64,000 bases of DNA from Shinisaurus crocodilurus (taxonomy: Eukaryota; Chordata; Lepidosauria; Squamata; Shinisauridae). Of the stretch, positions 34,140-46,435 are shown piece by piece. The notes below the pieces were generated by a model that did not search any database, was not told the origin of the DNA, and worked only from the letters and a program-made list of their open reading frames with translations. The stretch's first letter is position 1; each line of letters begins with the position of its first letter. A program made the position numbers and the translations under genes. The DNA lies in the NCBI GenBank assembly GCA_021292165.1, contig CM037879.1, positions 42,555,802 through 42,619,801 of the forward strand, in the 5' to 3' direction.

Positions 34140-34640
34140 TAAAAGCACTCCACTGGCTGCCAATCAGTTTCCGGGCGAAGTATAAAGTGTTGGTTATTAC
34201 CTTTAAAGCCCTACATGGTTTGGGTCCAGGCTACCTACGGGATCGCCTTCTCCCGTACAATCCACCCCGCACACTCAGGTCCTCTGGGAAGAATCTACTT
34301 CAGTCAGCCAAAACTAGGCTGACAAGTATTACCCAGAGGACCTTTTCTTCTGCTGCTCCCAGATTATGGAATGGCCTGCGGGAGGAGATTCATCAATTTA
34401 CCAGTATCTTGGCATTTTAAAAAGCCATAAAGACTGATCTCTTCCGGCAGGCCTATCCAGCAGAATTTTAGGATGCCTTTAGGATATTTTAAAGATGTTT
34501 TACGATGTTTTAAAGATGTTTTAAGATGTTTTAATAGTATGTGTTGTGTTTGATTAGTTTATGTATTTTATATTTTCTGTTGTTCCCCACCTCGATCTAG
34601 ACGGAGAGGCGGGTAAGCAATAAATGTATCATCGTCGTCG
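34140..34640 (+). mobile_element. L2-like LINE 3' end
   Basis: Translated remnants read ALHWLPISFR, KALHGLGPGYLRD, RTLRSSGKNLL and FSSAAPRLWNGL, the conserved C-terminus of L2-type LINEs, followed by a 3' UTR ending CGGAGAGGCGGGTAAGCAAT and a (ATC/GTC)n tail. The same tail occurs in reverse at 10315-10440. Confidence 0.75.
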
Positions 34641-34643
34641 TCG

Positions 34644-35024
34644 TCTGATGCATCTGGCTGCTTTTGTTTTATTGTATTGTATTATATTGTATTTGTATTT
34701 CTATTTTAATTATACTTTTGGTTTTAAGATTATTGTTTTTATCCTGTTTCTCTTGTAAACCGCCCAGGGATCCTTTGGGCTGATGGGCGGTAAATAAATA
34801 TATTAAAGAAAGAAAGAAAATGACATTCAAGGCAGTCTGATGCATCTGGCTGCTTTTGTTTTATTGTATTGTATTATATTGTATTTGTATTTCTATTTTA
34901 ATGATACTTTTGGTTTTAAGATTATTGTTTTTATCCTGTTTCTCTTGTAAACCGCCCAGGGAGCCTTTGGGCTGATGGGCGGTAAATAAATATATTAAAG
35001 AAAGAAAATGACATTCAAGGCAGT
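34644..35024 (+). repeat. 192-bp tandem duplication of a LINE tail
   Basis: 34644-34835 and 34836-35024 are nearly identical; the few differences include AATTATAC/AATGATAC, GGATCC/GGAGCC and one GAAA unit. The unit ends AAACCGCCCAGG, then GATGGGCGGTAAATAAATA, a LINE 3' tail. Confidence 0.8.
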
Positions 35025-35873
35025 TTACAATTATAGATAAATAAAATGGAAGGGAGCTCCACTGACTTGTCCCATTCTGGAAATGGAAGTTTCGGATAGT
35101 TTCCCCAGATCGCACCAGTGGTCGTTCCTGCTAGTGCAACATGTTTAGAGAGGGCAGGTTGCCAGCACTGGATACTGCCCAGACAGGCTTTTCTTTTGAA
35201 CTTTGTATCTGTGTGGCATTCTGAACTGATTTAAATAAAGGATGCTTCATTTAGTATGCCTGACTCTACAGTAGCAATAATGACAACTTTATAGGAAATG
35301 GTTTGCATACAGTGTAACTGTATATAACATAAATAAGTGACAGTAAATGCCAGTAAACTGGGAGTTTCCTATAAATGCTAATTGAAACCTGGACAAGCAT
35401 CTCTAGAAGACATTTAAACCTAGGGATTCTTGCTGTTATGGTTCCTTCCAGAACAAGGATTCAGAGAAATGCAGCTATTTTTAACATGATCGATGGCACT
35501 ACTTTCAGCTTCCTTCCTTGTCTTCTCAGTCTCATATACAAACATTTGTATTGGTTGCTATAATCACAAATAAAAGCAATAACATCTTTAGACTAGACCA
35601 GGGGTGGACAACATCAAGGGCCAGGGCCCCCAGAAACCCACCAGGGCACCCACTGCACTGTTGAATTCAATTTTCTTGTCATTTGTATCCAGTACCACTA
35701 CTCAAGTTAGTAAATGCTCCTTCATCAATAATTCCTCCAGATTAAATTAGGCTGTTGACATATTTTGTCATTCAATGAATCTTGGATATTAACCATCACA
35801 TGATGGGAGGGAAGTTTATGGACCTAGAATTAAACACAGAGCCAAGGAAACAATAACATGAAAAATTACATGA

Positions 35874-36115
35874 GAGCCAGTGTGGCGTAGTGGTGAGAGT
35901 GTTGGACTGGGACTCAGGAGATCTGGGTTCTAGTCCCCACTCGGCCATGAAGCTCACTGGGTGACTTTGGGCCAGTCACTGACTCTCAGCCTAACCTACC
36001 TCACAGGGTTGTTGTGAGGATAAAATGGAGAGAAGGAGGAGGATTATTTAAGCCGCCTTGGGTTCCTTTCACGAAAAAAGGCGGGGTATAAATATAATAA
36101 ATAAATAAATAAATA
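35874..36115 (+). mobile_element. tRNA-derived SINE, full length
   Basis: Starts GAGCCAGTGTGGCGTAGTGG and ends in an (AATA)n tract; near-consensus copy of the family. Confidence 0.85.
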
Positions 36116-36498
36116 ATTTCTAGAATACATTCAAATTGCATGCACCATACCAGCTACAAGAACTTACAACATTTGCTACTTTGCTACTATGCTACTTCAT
36201 TTGATAGTGGCCATAGTGTTGCCAAGCTGGAAACAAATATTATAAATGATATTCCCTTGTCAGTTCATAGGAGCGAAGAGTGCAGATATGTGTAATATCC
36301 ACAATATTCTGTCAAGGAAAGAATAATCTTTTCTCTGAACAGCACTGGGAGCAGCCATATATTCAGACATCAGTTGACATGGTGAGCAAATCTTTAGCGA
36401 GAGAGAGACCCTAACATGAGATGGAGGGAGGGAGGTTTGAATCCAGACTTGCCCTTCCATGAACAGAAGGGCACCTTCTGTTTGTGGAAAGATCTAAG

Positions 36499-36809
36499 CA
36501 GGGCTGGCTCAAGATATTTTGCTGCCTGAGGTGAAGGATGACAAAAAAAAAACCCATTCCTTGTACAAGATGACAGCCCCTCTCATTCCATGTACAAAAG
36601 CTAACTGGACTGTGTGGCAGTTTAATCTTTCTTCTACACTGGCAATGGGTCAGCATCCTCCACCACACCTGAAGGCACCAGGCTAGATTAGGGGGTGTAA
36701 GGCAGGCTGCATGGCCCACAGCTGCCTCCACCAGCATCTTGCTGCCACCTCCCAGCATCTTCCGCCTGAAGTGACTGCCTCACTCTGCCTAATGGTAGGG
36801 CCAACCCTG
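36499..36809 (+). mobile_element. hAT-like element CAGGGCTGG...CCAACCCTG
   Basis: Starts CAGGGCTGGCTCAAGATATT and ends GGGCCAACCCTG. Flanks GATCTAAG and GGTCTGAG match at 6 of 8 bases, an aged 8-bp duplication. A related fragment lies next to the SLC30A10 promoter at 32411. Confidence 0.65.
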
Positions 36810-38584
36810 GGTCTGAGATCCAGTGGAGGCTCCTACTGGAAGCAGGGGGGAGGCAATTTTGGCCAATTCCCCCTTCCCCCTGCAGCCTCTCACATTACCA
36901 CAATGTAGGACACTCATTATTCCAGTGGGTCCTACAACCCTCCAGAGCAGGTTTTCAGGGGGCTTCAGGAGGAAAGAGGAATTGGCGAAAATGGCCTTTC
37001 CCTCCCCTCCTCTAGCAGGATCATCCTACGAGTGGAATTCTGCTTATGGCAACTTTGGACACAACCATTATATGATCATACAATTTTTATCTGGTGAAAA
37101 GAAAAGCCTCATCACTATTTGCAGGTTATTGTTTTTAGCATAGTTCACCCTCTTTGTTCTCCTAACACTATGAATTATTTGTCCAAGGATTAAACTGGGA
37201 CAACATGGTGTTTCTATGGACCAGTTTGTGACAGACCAGAGTTGTCTCTCTGTAATGAAATGTTCTCAGTCATAGTCATACAGTTACTCCATAACTATTG
37301 ACTTTCTAGATCCCAGCCATCTTAGGGCTTCTCTACATGAGGCATTTATTGTGTGCTCCTGATTCCTCACTCTTGGTAGTTTGTGGGTGCTTTACATGAT
37401 TTCGTCATCCTCCAGGGTCTCTCCCGTGCTTTCCAAGCATTTCCGCAGCATTTTTTTAGAGCGAGGAAAGTGTAGTATTATCTGAAAATGGCAGAATGAA
37501 CTGCAATGAGAAGCTAATGTATTTTTGCAATTCGGCTATTCTGCAGAGCTACCTTGTGGTTGTGTACACCTGTACACCTGTAGAAGCAGGGAAAGGACCC
37601 GGGGTAAAGCTTGCCCCATACAATTTCAGTCTGGCATATAATCATATTACAAGTTGAGAATCCCTTATCCAAAAATACATGTGCCTAATTATTTTAAAAG
37701 TTTGTATAAATTCCCTTCAGGCTATGTGTACAATGTAGTACTATAATAATTTTTTGAGTTGATTTTTTTTCCAACAAAAAACTGTTTGTATCATTAAAAG
37801 CTCTGTTATTGTGTTTTTCTTTTAAGACAAAAGATGTTAATTAGTTCGGACAACTGTATGAGTTGTTTTTCTAAAACTAAAACCTCAGTATTCAGGTTTA
37901 ATTGCAGTGTTGGCACTTTGAAATAAATAAGTTGGTTTTGTGTTGCAGTTTGGGCACTCGGGCTCAAAAAGGTTCACCATCACTGTCCTAGGGTTTTATT
38001 CACTCATTCATTTTAGGGTTTTATATAGTGCCCTTCAGCCATGCTTTGAGGGGAATTTATATAAAAATAAAACAGAGTAAGAAAACATCATACAAATTGA
38101 AAATCCTAAAAAGAACTATAGCAAATTAGTAAAAAAAAAAACTAATTAAAACTTTAAAAGCCGAGGAGAAGAGCAACATCTTCGCCTGTTATGCCGAAAG
38201 GTGCTGGAGTTTCACAAGTGGATGCCACTACCAAGAAGCCTTCTCTCTGGTCCCAGCTGCATTACTCAGCTGGCAGAGGCAGGCATCTAGAGAAGAGCAT
38301 TCAGAGATTAGCAAAATACACAGGCAGGCTGATAAAGAAGCAGGTGTTCCTTCAGGCACCCAGGTCCCAACCATGTAGGACAGGGGTGGTCAATTCTGGG
38401 GGGGTCCAGGGGCCGTTTTCACCCCCAGATCCACCCACCCTGTCCATGGGCTACATGCTATGGGATCACCTAAAACACCCAGCAGTTTTTCCATCAAATT
38501 TGAGCAGCAAATGACTATGGTGCACAAAAAGGCTAAAAAGTGTAGCTTTTTTGAAGCTAAATTTGACCCTTTTAGTACTCTGTA

Positions 38585-38750
38585 GCACTCGGCCATGGAG
38601 CTCACTGGGTGGCTTTGGGCCAGTCACTGACTCTTAGCCTAACCTACCTCACAGTGTTGTTGTGAAGATAAAATGGAGGAGGAGGATTATGTAAGCTGCC
38701 TTGGGATTCTTGCAGGAAAAAAGGTGGGATATAAATGTAATAAATAAATA
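38585..38750 (+). mobile_element. tRNA-derived SINE, 5'-truncated
   Basis: Lacks the Pol III head and starts near CTCGGCCATGGAGCTCACTG. The MIR-like core and LINE-like tail are intact. Confidence 0.8.
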
Positions 38751-41700
38751 AAGCTACGTTTTTTTTAAATGTAGGTTTTTTTGTTACCGCTGCCAAATTT
38801 GGCACAGTTGCAGGGAGCTGATGTAGGGCTTTTAAAGAAGCCCAGCAATTTGAATTCTGCTCCCTGTAGAATTTAGTGGAAGAACCAATACTACATTCAA
38901 CAAGACACTTCAGCCAATCTTGGGTTCCTGGCAAGTGTGCCTACATAATGTATGTATTTTTTGGAAATCATCTTTGCCATATTCAGGCTTTACTTTTTTA
39001 GGTATACATAAAACATTTTTTGGTGTACACCAAACATTTTGTGGAAATTGACCCCAAGTGTACTACAGATGGATTATGTAAGCTGGCATGTTCTTTTCCT
39101 ATTAATGACTGAAGGACTCTTAATTATTAGGACTCAAGTGCAAACCTTCCTAAATGGCATCTATATACAACAACCGGATTATTAATTGCTAGAAAATGAT
39201 ATCACTACATCCATTGACGTCAACAGGCTGCACATTTATCACTAAGGGCAGAGTGTGAAGAAAACTGGATTGCCTATCTTGCAAGATGTGCTCTAGAATC
39301 TGTGCCACTGCTCTTGATCTGTGGGGGAGGAAAGTCCATGTCAACTCTCAGGTCAAATCAAAAGTGTTGATATTTTACTGGAACACCCCAACCACCAAGA
39401 CGCACCCCTCCAATTTTACAAGTGTACTTTGGCCAGAATAGTGACTAAAGCTTTTCATGTTTGACAAAGTAAATTCTAATGCTTACATGTTAGTATAGTC
39501 CCTTGATGGCCAAGGCCAACATTTTCAAATTTTCTACTTTCCAAGAACCATTTCTACATTGGATTGCTGAGGAACCCTTAAACATCTGGCAGGGAACCCT
39601 TAGTCATTGAAGAAGGGTCCGGGGGCATATTTTAGGATGAACACTCAGTTCACATCACACAGGCCTTTGGGGCTTGCTTCACCATTTCCCCACATAAATT
39701 ATGTGCCCTAAAGCAGAGCTTAACACTTTGTGATGGGCAGACTATATTTTAATGGAAGCTTATGATGCCCACCATTAGCCATCTTCTCACTGAGAAGACT
39801 GGTAATGAAATCTAGGATTGTGAGGAACACAGTTTGACACCTGCAGGTATACGAGTGATTTAGTGAACTTGAACATATTGAAGAAAATAAGGTTGTAGCT
39901 TTAGAAAAGCATGAATATTAAAATGCAATGCTAGGCATAATCTGATACCTGCAACACATACCACTGACTAATTCATTCAGACTACAAATTTCCACTTTGT
40001 GTCTAAGTCTATATCTAAACTGCAATTTCATGGCCATAACATCTGGCCACATCTTTGGACTTTTCTGTTTCTTTCCCCATTCATGGCCTTTTGTACCACC
40101 TAGCCTGATGAAGAGTTCTGGAGAACCTGAAAGCTTGCACATTTTTGTGGAATTTTGGTTGGTCCTAATAAAGGTATTGCCCAACTGTGAACCTTGTTTT
40201 TTCCCCTCTCATGGACCAGCACAGCTATGTTTGTTTCTTGTATATCAACCTTTGTCACCAAGAAAATAGCAGTGAAGGCAGTACATGTTTTCCCCAAGGT
40301 TCTTTGAGAAACAAGAATCAACATACAGCTTTCAACCTTTTTGTTTTGCTTTATTTTATTTTATTTAACACATTTATGACCTGCCTGACCTGCTGCGGAG
40401 GCAGCTCACAACAATAATTAAAAGCAGAGATTATATACCTTTGACACAGTATATGTTTAAACTAGTTATATCCATTGAAACAGAGGGAGTTGTGTAGCTT
40501 CTTTCAAGGCAGAACAAATGCCGTGTTTGAAGGGTTTGTGGGGAGAATGGTGTTGCTGCACAGACACTGCATACTTTATTGTGGCTTCTACAACATACTA
40601 GTGGAATTCACCGTACAGCTCCTGCCAATTCAAGTAGAATGCTGATTTTTTGTTTGAAATTACTTTGAATTTTAACATCTGTTTAAAAAAACCAAATTTT
40701 CATTTCTATTGTTTGCCCTTCTCCCAAGCTTCTAATATCCTTTTAAGATGATTCACTTAGATTCATAGGGTAAATAAATTAATTTCAAGGCACAGTGAGA
40801 CAATATTACCCTTTCCTATCCTCCAAATAAGCTACGGTTATGTAATGTGGCTATTTAATTCGTATGAATCACACTCACACTCACATACACACATCCCTAG
40901 ATCAACAATTCTGCTAATACCCTTTTTGTTCATATGGAATACTACATTTTCTAGACTTACCTAAAGCAGGGAAGGGAGTGATCACTGGGCCATCTTTACA
41001 AAAGTAACCTAGGGGGTGGGGCCACGGGGGGGGGAGAGAGAGAGAAAGCATACTATTTTAATATTGTGCATGGTTCAGATCAACAACATTGCAATGAGAT
41101 TTGTCCAGTTAAAACTTCCAATCTAACCTCCACTGACTATCATAGATAATAGAAAATCTCCGTAACACCCATAACTTCAGCATCATATTTCTGTTCATAG
41201 TGGTTAATGTAATGCTTTAGCATGTAATACACTTGAGTCAGTGCCACACTTTCCCCTCTAAGTACAATAGAACCCCACTGTCCCTAACTTGGCTCTGGAA
41301 AGACACATAATTGTCCAGTTTCACTGAGGATTTGCACATGCTATGAAGTAGAGAATGCAGACGCATGAATGAAACGTACAACTGCTTTTCATGCTTCTGA
41401 TGCAATGCCCAAAGGCATCAGCCATGTGCCTCCCACACAGTATTACAGGAGCTGTCCCAACATCCATTACATATCTCTCATCCCTTTGGATGTCCTCCCT
41501 CTTTGGATATTACACCCCACTTTAGCATAGCATCTGAAGCCAGCAGAGATATTTCTTCATCACAGTTCCTTATCTAGTAAGCCCCATTTAGGTAGCAATC
41601 CCATTTATCCCAACTTTTGCATTGTCCCAAGCTATCTGGATAATGAAAGTTGTGCTATGCACAATAGGTTGATCCCAGTGCTGAGTATGTAGTTAAATAA

Positions 41701-41934
41701 TGACAAAACCAGCAACCATACCTATACATCCACTGCAGTGGCTGTATGATTTCAGACCTCTAAGTGTAAGTACGGTAAATATAGCTACGTTTCCTGTCCC
41801 TACTTCAAAAAAGATCTGGAAAAATCATACTCAGTTATTGTGATTTTGTTCTCTTAATAAAGATCTGTTTCTCTTGACACATTTTCAAGAACTTAGGGTG
41901 AATTCACACATGACTACCACAAGATGCTGTGATA

Positions 41935-42220
41935 GCCACCAGCTTGGACAGCTTTAAAAGGGGAATAGACAAGTTCATGGAGGACCAGGAGGAGAAGGCT
42001 ATCAATGGCTACTAGTCATTATGGCTATATGCTACCTCCAGTATCAGGACCAGTATACCTATGTTCACTGGTTGTTAGGGAACATGAGCGGGAGGGTGCT
42101 ATTCCACCCATTTCCTACTTGGGGGTTTCCAGAGGCAGATGGTTGGCCACTGTGCAAAGAGAATGCTGGACTAAATAGGTTTTTGTTCTGATCAGCATGG
42201 CTCTTTTTATGCTATTATGA
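41935..42220 (+). mobile_element. CR1/L3-like LINE 3' fragment
   Basis: Remnant coding for SLDSFKRGIDKFMEDQEEK, then non-coding TCAATGGCTACTAGTC and GGCCACTGTGCAAAGAGAAT. A second fragment lies at 63535-63720. Confidence 0.6.
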
Positions 42221-42508
42221 CTACAAAAGTCACGTAATGGTAAAAAGGACAATCTCTTCCCAGGTGGCTCTCAGTTACATAAGAATGATTCTACACGTGG
42301 TCAGTTCACAGGCCACTATGTGTTGTTCTTTAAGGCCAACACACAATCAAAGCTTTAATCAAAGCACATGTTGAACTATTTAAAATACTGATGAACATCA
42401 GGATCTCTATCAAGGAATAACTTTAAAAAATCATCTTGTGGTTGTTGGTTTTTTTAAAAAAAACAAAAACCCGTGAATCCATATTACAAGTCTTGGCTAT
42501 TATTATTA

Positions 42509-42553
<45 letters not shown>
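42509..42553 (+). repeat. (ATC)n microsatellite
   Basis: About 15 units joined to a reversed LINE tail. Confidence 0.95.
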
Positions 42554-42554
<1 letters not shown>

Positions 42555-42665
42555 TCTATCCCGCCCAATAGCCAAAGCTCTTTGAGCAGTTTACAACAAT
42601 CAATAAAAAATACAATACAATATAAAATATACACAATAAAAACATTATAAAAATTATAATTTTGG
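42548..42665 (-). mobile_element. LINE 3' tail (reverse) with (ATC)n
   Basis: TCTATCCCGCCCAATAGCC and AAAGCTCTTTGAGCAGTTTAC; similar scraps at 26952-27000 and 45608-45650. It is adjacent to the (ATC)n tract 42509-42553 and just beyond the donor of the extra ZnT exon. Confidence 0.6.
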
Positions 42666-42686
42666 TGGCTTTGTTAAATTACTTAC

Positions 42687-43134
42687 CAGTTTCCACATCT
42701 TGGTCAACAGAGCCATGGCAATAACAACAGTCCATAAAGACAACGTAATTGAGCACATTGAAGAACAGCCCTACGATCCCAACAATAAGAACGTATAACG
42801 CCTGTTCGGTCTTCTGTGGGCTGAGATACCTCTTCACAGCTTCAATCAGGATGCTGAACATCAGGGCAGTGGCAAAGACAGAATTGCCAAAGGCACCCAG
42901 CACATCAGCCCGGGGAAAGCCGAAGGTGCTGCTCTTGTGCCACCTGATGCGGCTGAACCGAACGCCGAGGAGGCCGATAATCATGGAGATCAAGTGGGAC
43001 ATGACAGCAAAGGCATCTGATGCTAGAGCGAGAGAGTTGCCTACGTAGGCTACCGTCATTTCTACTATGAAAAGCAAGAAAGTGATGATGCACATAAAGA
43101 AAAGCCTGCTGCTTCTTCCCGTGTAGCGGCCCAT
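42687..43134 (-). CDS. Extra ZnT first exon (alternative SLC30A10 exon 1 or tandem paralogue)
   Basis: An open 448-nt exon encoding 149 residues plus one base (phase 1), ending in the consensus donor CTG|GTAAGTAA. The ATG has G at -3 and +4. The protein opens MGRYTGRSSRLFFM and aligns with ZnT10 exon 1 with no gaps over the first 60 residues (about 27 identities). Four helices are visible (about 11-30, 33-54, 78-100, 112-133), plus FGFPRADVLGAFGNS, typical of the ZnT1/ZnT10 branch. The linker is short and Cys-rich (CCYCH) with no His-rich loop. TM2 has A43 and H47 where ZnT10 has N43 and D47, so the usual metal ligands are missing although D40 remains. No TM5-6 exon was found between here and SLC30A10. 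Phase matches SLC30A10 exon 2; that splice would give a 418-residue protein. A separate, partly lost gene is the alternative. Confidence 0.75.
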
Positions 43135-43214
43135 GGCTGAAACCTTCCTTGCAATCCCTGTGTCTACGGGAAGGGTCGTAATGACATTAGCAAGAAATGT
43201 TTCTGTGGCTCTCC

Positions 43215-43262
43215 CCTTTTATTGGCTCCCCCTGTTTGTGTCTAGAAGTTAATTTTTATAAG
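43215..43262 (-). promoter_or_regulatory. Putative promoter of the extra ZnT exon
   Basis: Reading the minus strand, TATAAAAA (43260 to 43253) lies about 120 bases before the ATG, and CCAATAAAAGG follows at about 43225 to 43215. Either could position a start site. The region is not CpG-rich, unlike the SLC30A10 promoter, which would fit tissue-restricted use. This is inference from motifs only. Confidence 0.3.
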
Positions 43263-44136
43263 ATGCACTAAAACAATAAAACCCGTTTAAAGGGCAATTA
43301 AGTAAGAGGTTATCTCCTGGAGGTTGTTATACCAGAAATGCGTAAAGGAAAATGCTATTTGCCTTCTATACTCTTCCACGCCAGTCGTTTATTCTTTATG
43401 ATAGCCAAGGTATCAAATTAAAGAGTGGTTTTGCTTATTTCATTGGCTCTAGTGTTATCATTTAAGCCTATAGCAATAGTTCCTCCTGCTTTGTTTGGAT
43501 TAATGTGGCACACAGTCCAGGCTTGCTCTATTATTCCCAGAAATTAATTGGGTGCTGGGAAGGAGGAACAGAAGGGAGGGGGAAGAAGGCCTTGACCTAG
43601 GCCAGCCTCCACCCAACGTGACACCCTCCAGACATGTTGGACTACAGCTCCCATGATCCTCAGCTAATAACTTTAACTTGTTTGTGGTCAGAGCCTCAGC
43701 CAACTTTGTGCAGCCTGCATCAGTGGGCCAGAATTCCAGCCAGGGCCACTTTTTAACTTGCAGCATCTCTGGTATCTATTGCCTATTAAACCCCGCTCCC
43801 CTTTCCTCATGCTCAAGACATGCTCTATAGAGAAGTTGGATTGAAGTACAGAGTGACATTGCAGTCACATTGCCTCCACAGGCAAACTCGGGGGTCATCA
43901 TAAGAAGAGACACCTTGTGTACAAATTGGAATGTATGTGGCTTCAAGCCTCGGGTGGGCTCCTGCCTGTGGTCTTGCAATGAATGAGTGAATGCTGGACT
44001 AGTTGGAGCACCATTCCCCTCCCTTTCAGAATAGCTTCCTTTCCAATCAAGTCCTTCCACCATGCTCCAAACCCTTCTCCCCAGTGAGTCCCCAGCTCTA
44101 CACTCTCCTCCTCCTTGCTTGCATGAGAATTAGTTA

Positions 44137-44237
44137 CAGTAATACCTTGTCTTGCAAAATGCTCTCAAAATTTGCAAAATTTGCTTGTCTTGCAAAACGC
44201 TCTCAAACTAAGTTACTTGCAATCCAAGGTATTACTG
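44137..44237. mobile_element. 101-bp miniature of the pogo/Tigger-like MITE
   Basis: CAGTAATACCTTGTCTTGC to AAGGTATTACTG with TA on both sides. Only terminal sequence is kept, forming a near-complete foldback. Confidence 0.7.
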
Positions 44238-44291
44238 TAATGGAAAAGGAAGTGCGGGAACAGGAAGTCTGTGGGAGGAGTTCCCGCTTAC

Positions 44292-44967
44292 CAGGGATGG
44301 GGACTCGGACTCCAGGACTCGACTCCTGAGTCGGACTGAGTCCCCCCTCTGACTCGAGTCGCACTCGAGTCCCAATATTTTTAATGGGACTCGAGACTCG
44401 ACTCTGGACTCGAGACCAAGGACTCAGCCACGTCCCTGCTTGATGCCACCTGCAGGTGCTGTCTGGACCTAGTTGCAGTAACAATCCAAGTATTTTTTAA
44501 AATCATTTTCCTAAAATGCAGCCTTTCAGACATTTTGGGTTTGGCTGCCTCTGCCTGCCTGTTTGGGGTTCTCTGCCTGCCTGCCCTCTTCTTAACCAGT
44601 TCCACAGTTTGAATTGTCCAAGACAAAGGCCTCTGCCTGCCTGCTTTGGGGTTCCCTGCTTCCACTGCCTGCTCTGCCTGCCTGGTTATTTTGGGTTTGT
44701 CTGCCTGGTCTGTTCTTGTCAAAATCAGTGGCAGAGTTTTGAGATAAAAAGGCACACTTGTGCCTAGAATTTATTTAAGCCACACATCTGAAGTAGCCTT
44801 ATCTTGTTGGGGAAAAAAACCCATTTATTTTAATAGGGACTCGTGGAGTCAGCTTTGGGAGTGACTCGGGAGTCACCATTTTGGACCAAGGACTTGGACT
44901 CGGACTCGAGACTCGGGTCCAAAGACTCGTGTCATGACTCGAGACCAAGGACTCTTCAACATCCCTG
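44292..44967 (+). mobile_element. hAT-like element with GACTCG-rich ends
   Basis: A 676-bp element starting CAGGGATG and ending CATCCCTG, flanked by an 8-bp target duplication with one mismatch (CCGCTTAC at 44284-44291, CCACTTAC at 44968-44975). Both ends are crowded with GGACTCGAGACTCG-type repeats. The middle has CCTGCCTG-rich sequence. No transposase frame was seen. It has inserted into what is probably the Gypsy LTR. Confidence 0.75.
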
Positions 44968-46435
44968 CCACTTACTGCAACAGGTCTGCATGGACTGGTT
45001 GTGCACATTTATAACTGAATAAAGGCCTTTCTTTAATCCAAAGCCTGCCGCTGCCAGTGATTTATGCTAATGAAATATGGTGGCAGGGGTTCTTTAAAAA
45101 TCTCTGGAGTTATTTTTAGAACAAGCAGACAGCACATGGACTGAAACCTCCAGGAGTCCTGGAGTTTGCAGACAAGAGCCTGGCCCAAGAATGGATCCAC
45201 TGGAAGCAGGAATTTGGGTTCTATATAGACCTGGCCATGCCTGAAGAAGAAGCAAGCAGGAAAGTGAAACTTCTATTTTACCTTATTGGGGAGCAGGGGA
45301 GAAAAATGATGTGCTAGCTAGCCTAAAGCTCAGCACTGCCTCAACATTGTCAGCTCTCCTAGCAACTGTAGAGGCCTACTGTTCTCCTAAGTGCAATGAG
45401 ACAATGGAGAGATATACATTCTGATTCTTTACAAGAAATCGGGAGGAAGGAGAAGGATTAGATTGCTATGTCACAGTGCTGTGAACTTTAACAAGCACAT
45501 GTCATTTTGGAGAGCTAGAAGATTCCCTGATCAGGGACAGAATTGTATGTGGCATACTGGATCACCAGTTGCAATACCTGCTCTGAGAGTGTGATCTTAC
45601 CTTAGTTATTTATTAAATTTCTATGCTGCCCAATAACTGAAGCTCTACCTTAGGCAAATGCCTGGAAATAACTGGGGCAGCAGAGGCCTCCGAAACCAGA
45701 TTAAAAACCCTAGGAGTGCAAGCAACCCCTGATGTACATATAATCAGGGGAAAAAACAACCAGATCAAAGCAGGAACAAGTAAATTTTAGGGCTCTGTGC
45801 TGGTTGTGAGCTGTATCTACTGTGGCAGGCAGCATGAGCAGAGAAAGGAAAAGTGCCCTGTGTAACTTTGGCCAGCAATGTGCACATTGTGGTAAATTGA
45901 ACCACTTCCAGAGTGTGCGTAGAAAAAAAAAGGCAATGGAGATGTATTAAGACATGTGCATAAGTCTGTAGACTCCACAGACGTAGTAGGGTAAAAAATA
46001 AAAAAATCAGAAAAGAGCTCAGTTTGTGAAGGTGTAGGCAAATGTTTGCTACAAGCGGCAACCATTATTTTTGTAAAGAGTATGCCTTAGAATGTTAGAA
46101 AAGTGAGTTTGCCAATCACAAATCTGATCCTTATAATAGTTATAATGTCACAAAATGGCAGCCTCATTTTTCCATGTACTACCATTGGCTCTACTATCAT
46201 AAAGATGAAAACATACCTAGTGGGGTATCTAATGAACGTGTTTGCAAAGTAGAACATGTTTTGAAGTGTACAGTATTAGTTAATAATTATTTAATAAATG
46301 TTCATCTAATTTACTTTGAGAGCATTTTAATTACAAATGTCATCATAATTAAAAATAATAATTATAAAATAATAAAATTGGAAAAGAAATACCAGTAAAT
46401 AAACACAGGTGTTTTTGCTCTGCAGTGTGGGTTTT

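Larger units (their letters stand above)
32641..41934. other. Region between SLC30A10 and the extra ZnT exon
   Basis: Contains the LINE, SINE and hAT-like elements listed and otherwise old or unique sequence. I looked on the minus strand for exons like SLC30A10 exons 2-4 (HVMGD, PCNW, HEVHVWEL). Among open frames of 60 codons or more, none was found. A short exon could be missed. Confidence 0.55.
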
